Below, piece after piece: positions 61,201 to 64,000 of a DNA stretch of 64,000 bases. Source of the DNA: Osedax frankpressi (Eukaryota; Annelida; Polychaeta; Sabellida; Siboglinidae); assembly GCA_964035775.1 (NCBI GenBank), contig OZ038316.1, positions 23,067,859 to 23,131,858 on the forward strand, read 5' to 3'. The notes beneath the pieces were generated by a model. That model ran no database searches, had not been told where the DNA came from, and worked only from the letters and a program-made list of their open reading frames with translations. Position 1 is the stretch's first letter, and each line of letters opens with the position of its first letter. The translations under genes were made by a program, and so were the position numbers.

Positions 61201-64000
61201 CACTAGCCACGTCCTTTCACTAGCCTCCCTCCTCACTAGCCTCCCTCCTCACTAGCCACGTCCTTTCACTAGCCTCCCTCCTCACTAGCCTCCCTCCTCA
61301 CTAGCCTCCCTCCTAACTAGCCTCCCTCCTCACTAGCCTCCCTCCTCACTAGCCTACCTCCTCACTAGCCTCCCTCCTCACTAGCCTCCCTCCTCACTAG
61401 CCTCCCTCCTCACTAGCCTCCCTCCTCACTAGCCTCCCTCCTCACTAGCCTCCCTCCTCACTAGTCTCCCTCCTCACTAGCCTCCCTCCTCACTAGCCTC
61501 CCTCCTCACTAGCCTACCTCCTCACTAGTCTCCCTCCTCACTAGCCTCCCTCCTCACTAGCCTCCCTCCTCACTAGCCTCCCTCCTCACTAGCCTCCCTC
61601 CTCACTAGCCTCCCTCCTCACTAGCCTCCCTCCTCACTAGCCTCCCTCCTCACTAGCCTCCCTCCTCACTAGCCACGTCCTTTCACTAGCCTCCCTCCTC
61701 ACTAGCCTCCCTCCTCACTAGCCTCCCTCCTCACTAGCCTCCCTCCTCACTAGCCACGTCCTTTCACTAGCCTCCCTCCTCACTAGCCTCCCTCCTCACT
61801 AGCCTCCCTCCTCACTAGCCTACCTCCTCACTAGCCTCCCTCCTCACTAGCCTCCCTCCTCACTAGCCTCCCTCCTCACTAGCCTCCCTCCTCACTAGCC
61901 TCCCTCCTCACTAGCCTCCCTCCTCACTAGCCTACCTCCTCACTAGCCTCCCTCCTCACTAGCCTCCCTCCTCACTAGCCTCCCTCCTCACTAGCCTACC
62001 TCCTCACTAGCCTACCTCCTCACTAGCCTCCCTCCTCACTAGCCTCCCTCCTCACTAGCCTCCCTCCTCACTAGCCACGTCCTTTCACTAGCCTCCCTCC
62101 TCACTAGCCTCCCTCCTCACTAGCCTCCCTCCTCACTAGCCTACCTCCTCACTAGCCTCCCTCCTCACTAGCCTCCCTCCTCACTAGCCTCCCTCCTCAC
62201 TAGCCTCCCTCCTCACTAGCCTCCCTCCTCACTAGCCTACCTCCTCACTAGCCTCCCTCCTCACTAGCCTCCCTCCTCACTAGCCACGTCCTTTCACTAG
62301 CCTCCCTCCTCACTAGCCTCCCTCCTCACTAGCCTCCCTCCTCACTAGCCTACCTCCTCACTAGCCTCCCTCCTCACTAGCCTACCTCCTCACTAGCCTC
62401 CCTCCTCACTAGCCTCCCTCCTCACTAGCCTCCCTCCTCACTATCCTACCTCCTCACTAGCCTCCCTCCTCACTAGCCACGTCCTTTCACTAGCCTCCCT
62501 CCTCACTAGCCACGTCCTTTCACTAGCCTCCCTCCTCACTAGCCTCCCTCCTCACTAGCCTCCCTCCTCACTAGCCTACCTCCTCACTAGCCTCCCTCCT
62601 CACTAGCCTCCCTCCTCACTATCCTACCTCCTCACTAGCCTCCCTCCTCACTAGCCTCCCTCCTCACTAGCCTCCCTCCTCACTATCCTACCTCCTCACT
62701 AGCCTCCCTCCTCACTAGCCACGTCCTTTCACTAGCCTCCCTCCTCACTAGCCACGTCCTTTCACTAGCCTCCCTCCTCACTAGCCTCCCTCCTCACTAG
62801 CCTCCCTCCTCACTAGCCTACCTCCTCACTAGCCTCCCTCCTCACTAGCCTCCCTCCTCACTAGCCTCCCTCCTCACTAGCCTCCCTCCTCACTAGCCTC
62901 CCTCCTCACTAGCCTCCCTCCTCACTATCCTACCTCCTCACTAGCCTCCCTCCTCACTAGCCACGTCCTTTCACTAGCCTCCCTCCTCACTAGCCACGTC
63001 CTTTCACTAGCCTCCCTCCTCACTAGCCTCCCTCCTCACTAGCCTCCCTCCTCACTAGCCTACCTCCTCACTAGCCTCCCTCCTCACTAGCCTCCCTCCT
63101 CACTAGCCACGTCCTTTCACTAGCCTCCCTCCTCACTAGCCTCCCTCCTCACTAGCCTCCCTCCTCACTAGCCTCCCTCCTCACTAGCCTCCCTCCTCAC
63201 TAGCCACGTCCTTTCACTAGCCTCCCTCCTCACTAGCCTCCCTCCTCACTAGCCTCCCTCCTCACTAGCCTACCTCCTCACTAGCCTCCCTCCTCACTAG
63301 CCTCCCTCCTCACTAGCCACGTCCTTTCACTAGCCTCCCTCCTCACTAGCCTCCCTCCTCACTAGCCTCCCTCCTCACTAGCCTCCCTCCTCACTAGCCT
63401 CCCTCCTCACTAGCCACGTCCTTTCACTAGCCTCCCTCCTCACTAACCTCCCTCCTCACTAGCCTCCCTCCTCACTAGCCTCCCTCCTCACTAACCTCCC
63501 TCCTCACTAGCCTCCCTCCTCACTAGCCTCCCTCCTCACTAGCCTCCCTCCTCACTAGCCTACCTCCTCACTAGCCTCCCTCCTCACTAGCCTCCCTCCT
63601 CACTAGCCTCCCTCCTCACTAGCCTCCCTCCTCACTAGCCTCCCTCCTCACTAGCCTCCCTCCTCACTAGCCTCCCTCCTCACTAGCTTCCCTCCTCACT
63701 AGCCTCCCTCCTCACTAGCCTCCCTCCTAACTAGCCTACCTCCTCACTAACCTCCCTCCTCACTAGCCTCCCTCCTCACTAGCCTCCCTCCTCACTAGCC
63801 TCCCTCCTCACTAGCCTACCTCCTCACTAGCCTCCCTCCTCACTAGCCTCCCTCCTCACTAGCCTCCCTCCTCACTAGCCTCCCTCCTCACTAGCCTCCC
63901 TCCTCACTAGCCTCCCTCCTAACTAGCCTACCTCCTCACTAGCCTCCCTCCTCACTAGCCTACCTCCTCACTAGCCTCCCTCCTCACTAGCCTACCTCCT

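Larger units (their letters stand above)
25898..64000. repeat. Giant satellite array, 16-bp unit with a 17-bp variant, open at the right edge
   Basis: More than 38 kb of head-to-tail CTAGCCTCCCTCCTCA. A one-base variant, CTAGCCTACCTCCTCA, makes up a large minority, and a 17-bp variant, CTAGCCACGTCCTTTCA, is scattered through. About 2,370 units are visible. The plus strand has nine C and one G per unit, against AT-rich flanks. The left edge is sharp, at about 25898 after TGCTCTTAAT, with no transition. There are no inversions, no inserted elements and no gene. Rarer variants (CTAGCATCCC, CTATCCTC, TCATTAGC, TCAGTAGC, CTAACC, CTAGCTTC) occur in local clusters. The true length is unknown because of the gap and the window edge. 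Confidence 0.98.

Noticed and set aside
25898-64000. CRISPR array or telomere
   Set aside because: There are no unique spacers between repeats, and the host is an animal. The unit is not a telomeric motif such as TTAGG or TTAGGG.

Overview
The window is nuclear DNA from an animal, very AT-rich outside its exons and crowded with tandem repeats. The evidence for an animal is a seven-helix receptor, a spliced GH18 chitinase-like gene with peritrophin-A (CBM14) chitin-binding modules, and phase-consistent introns. A chitin-handling protostome (arthropod or lophotrochozoan) is the natural guess; the sequence alone does not fix the phylum.

Layout. 1-3600: AT-rich intergenic DNA with no gene seen. 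3601-4578 (-): an intronless class A GPCR. 4579-8780: AT-rich DNA with microsatellites, one doubtful small secreted-protein ORF and diverged copies of a dispersed repeat. 8783-14612: two large minisatellites (28-bp and 22-bp units). 15558-22682 (+): a chitinase-like gene that I resolve into at least 11 exons plus an alternative or additional 3' exon. The catalytic Glu of its GH18 signature is Arg, so it is probably a chitin-binding, non-hydrolysing protein. Its introns hold four further minisatellites. 23113-25413 (-): the 3' exons of a second, convergent gene with a coiled-coil tail, possibly a KCNH-type potassium channel. 25898-64000: one uninterrupted satellite array of a 16-bp unit (CTAGCCTCCCTCCTCA) with a 17-bp variant. 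It runs off the window and is broken only by a 200-base assembly gap at 39304-39503.

Most notable points: (1) two CBM14 modules at the 3' end of the chitinase-like gene have identical cysteine spacing, and splice phases suggest they may be mutually exclusive 3' cassettes; (2) the gene changes base composition midway (Arg-rich to Lys-rich and back); (3) most donor sites have T at +3 (GTTAGT), which is unusual; (4) the 38-kb satellite shows order in its variant units, including a 1704-bp higher-order duplication, and its CpGs are nearly all confined to the 17-bp variant. The satellite lies where the upstream exons of the convergent gene would be expected, so it may sit inside an intron of that gene.
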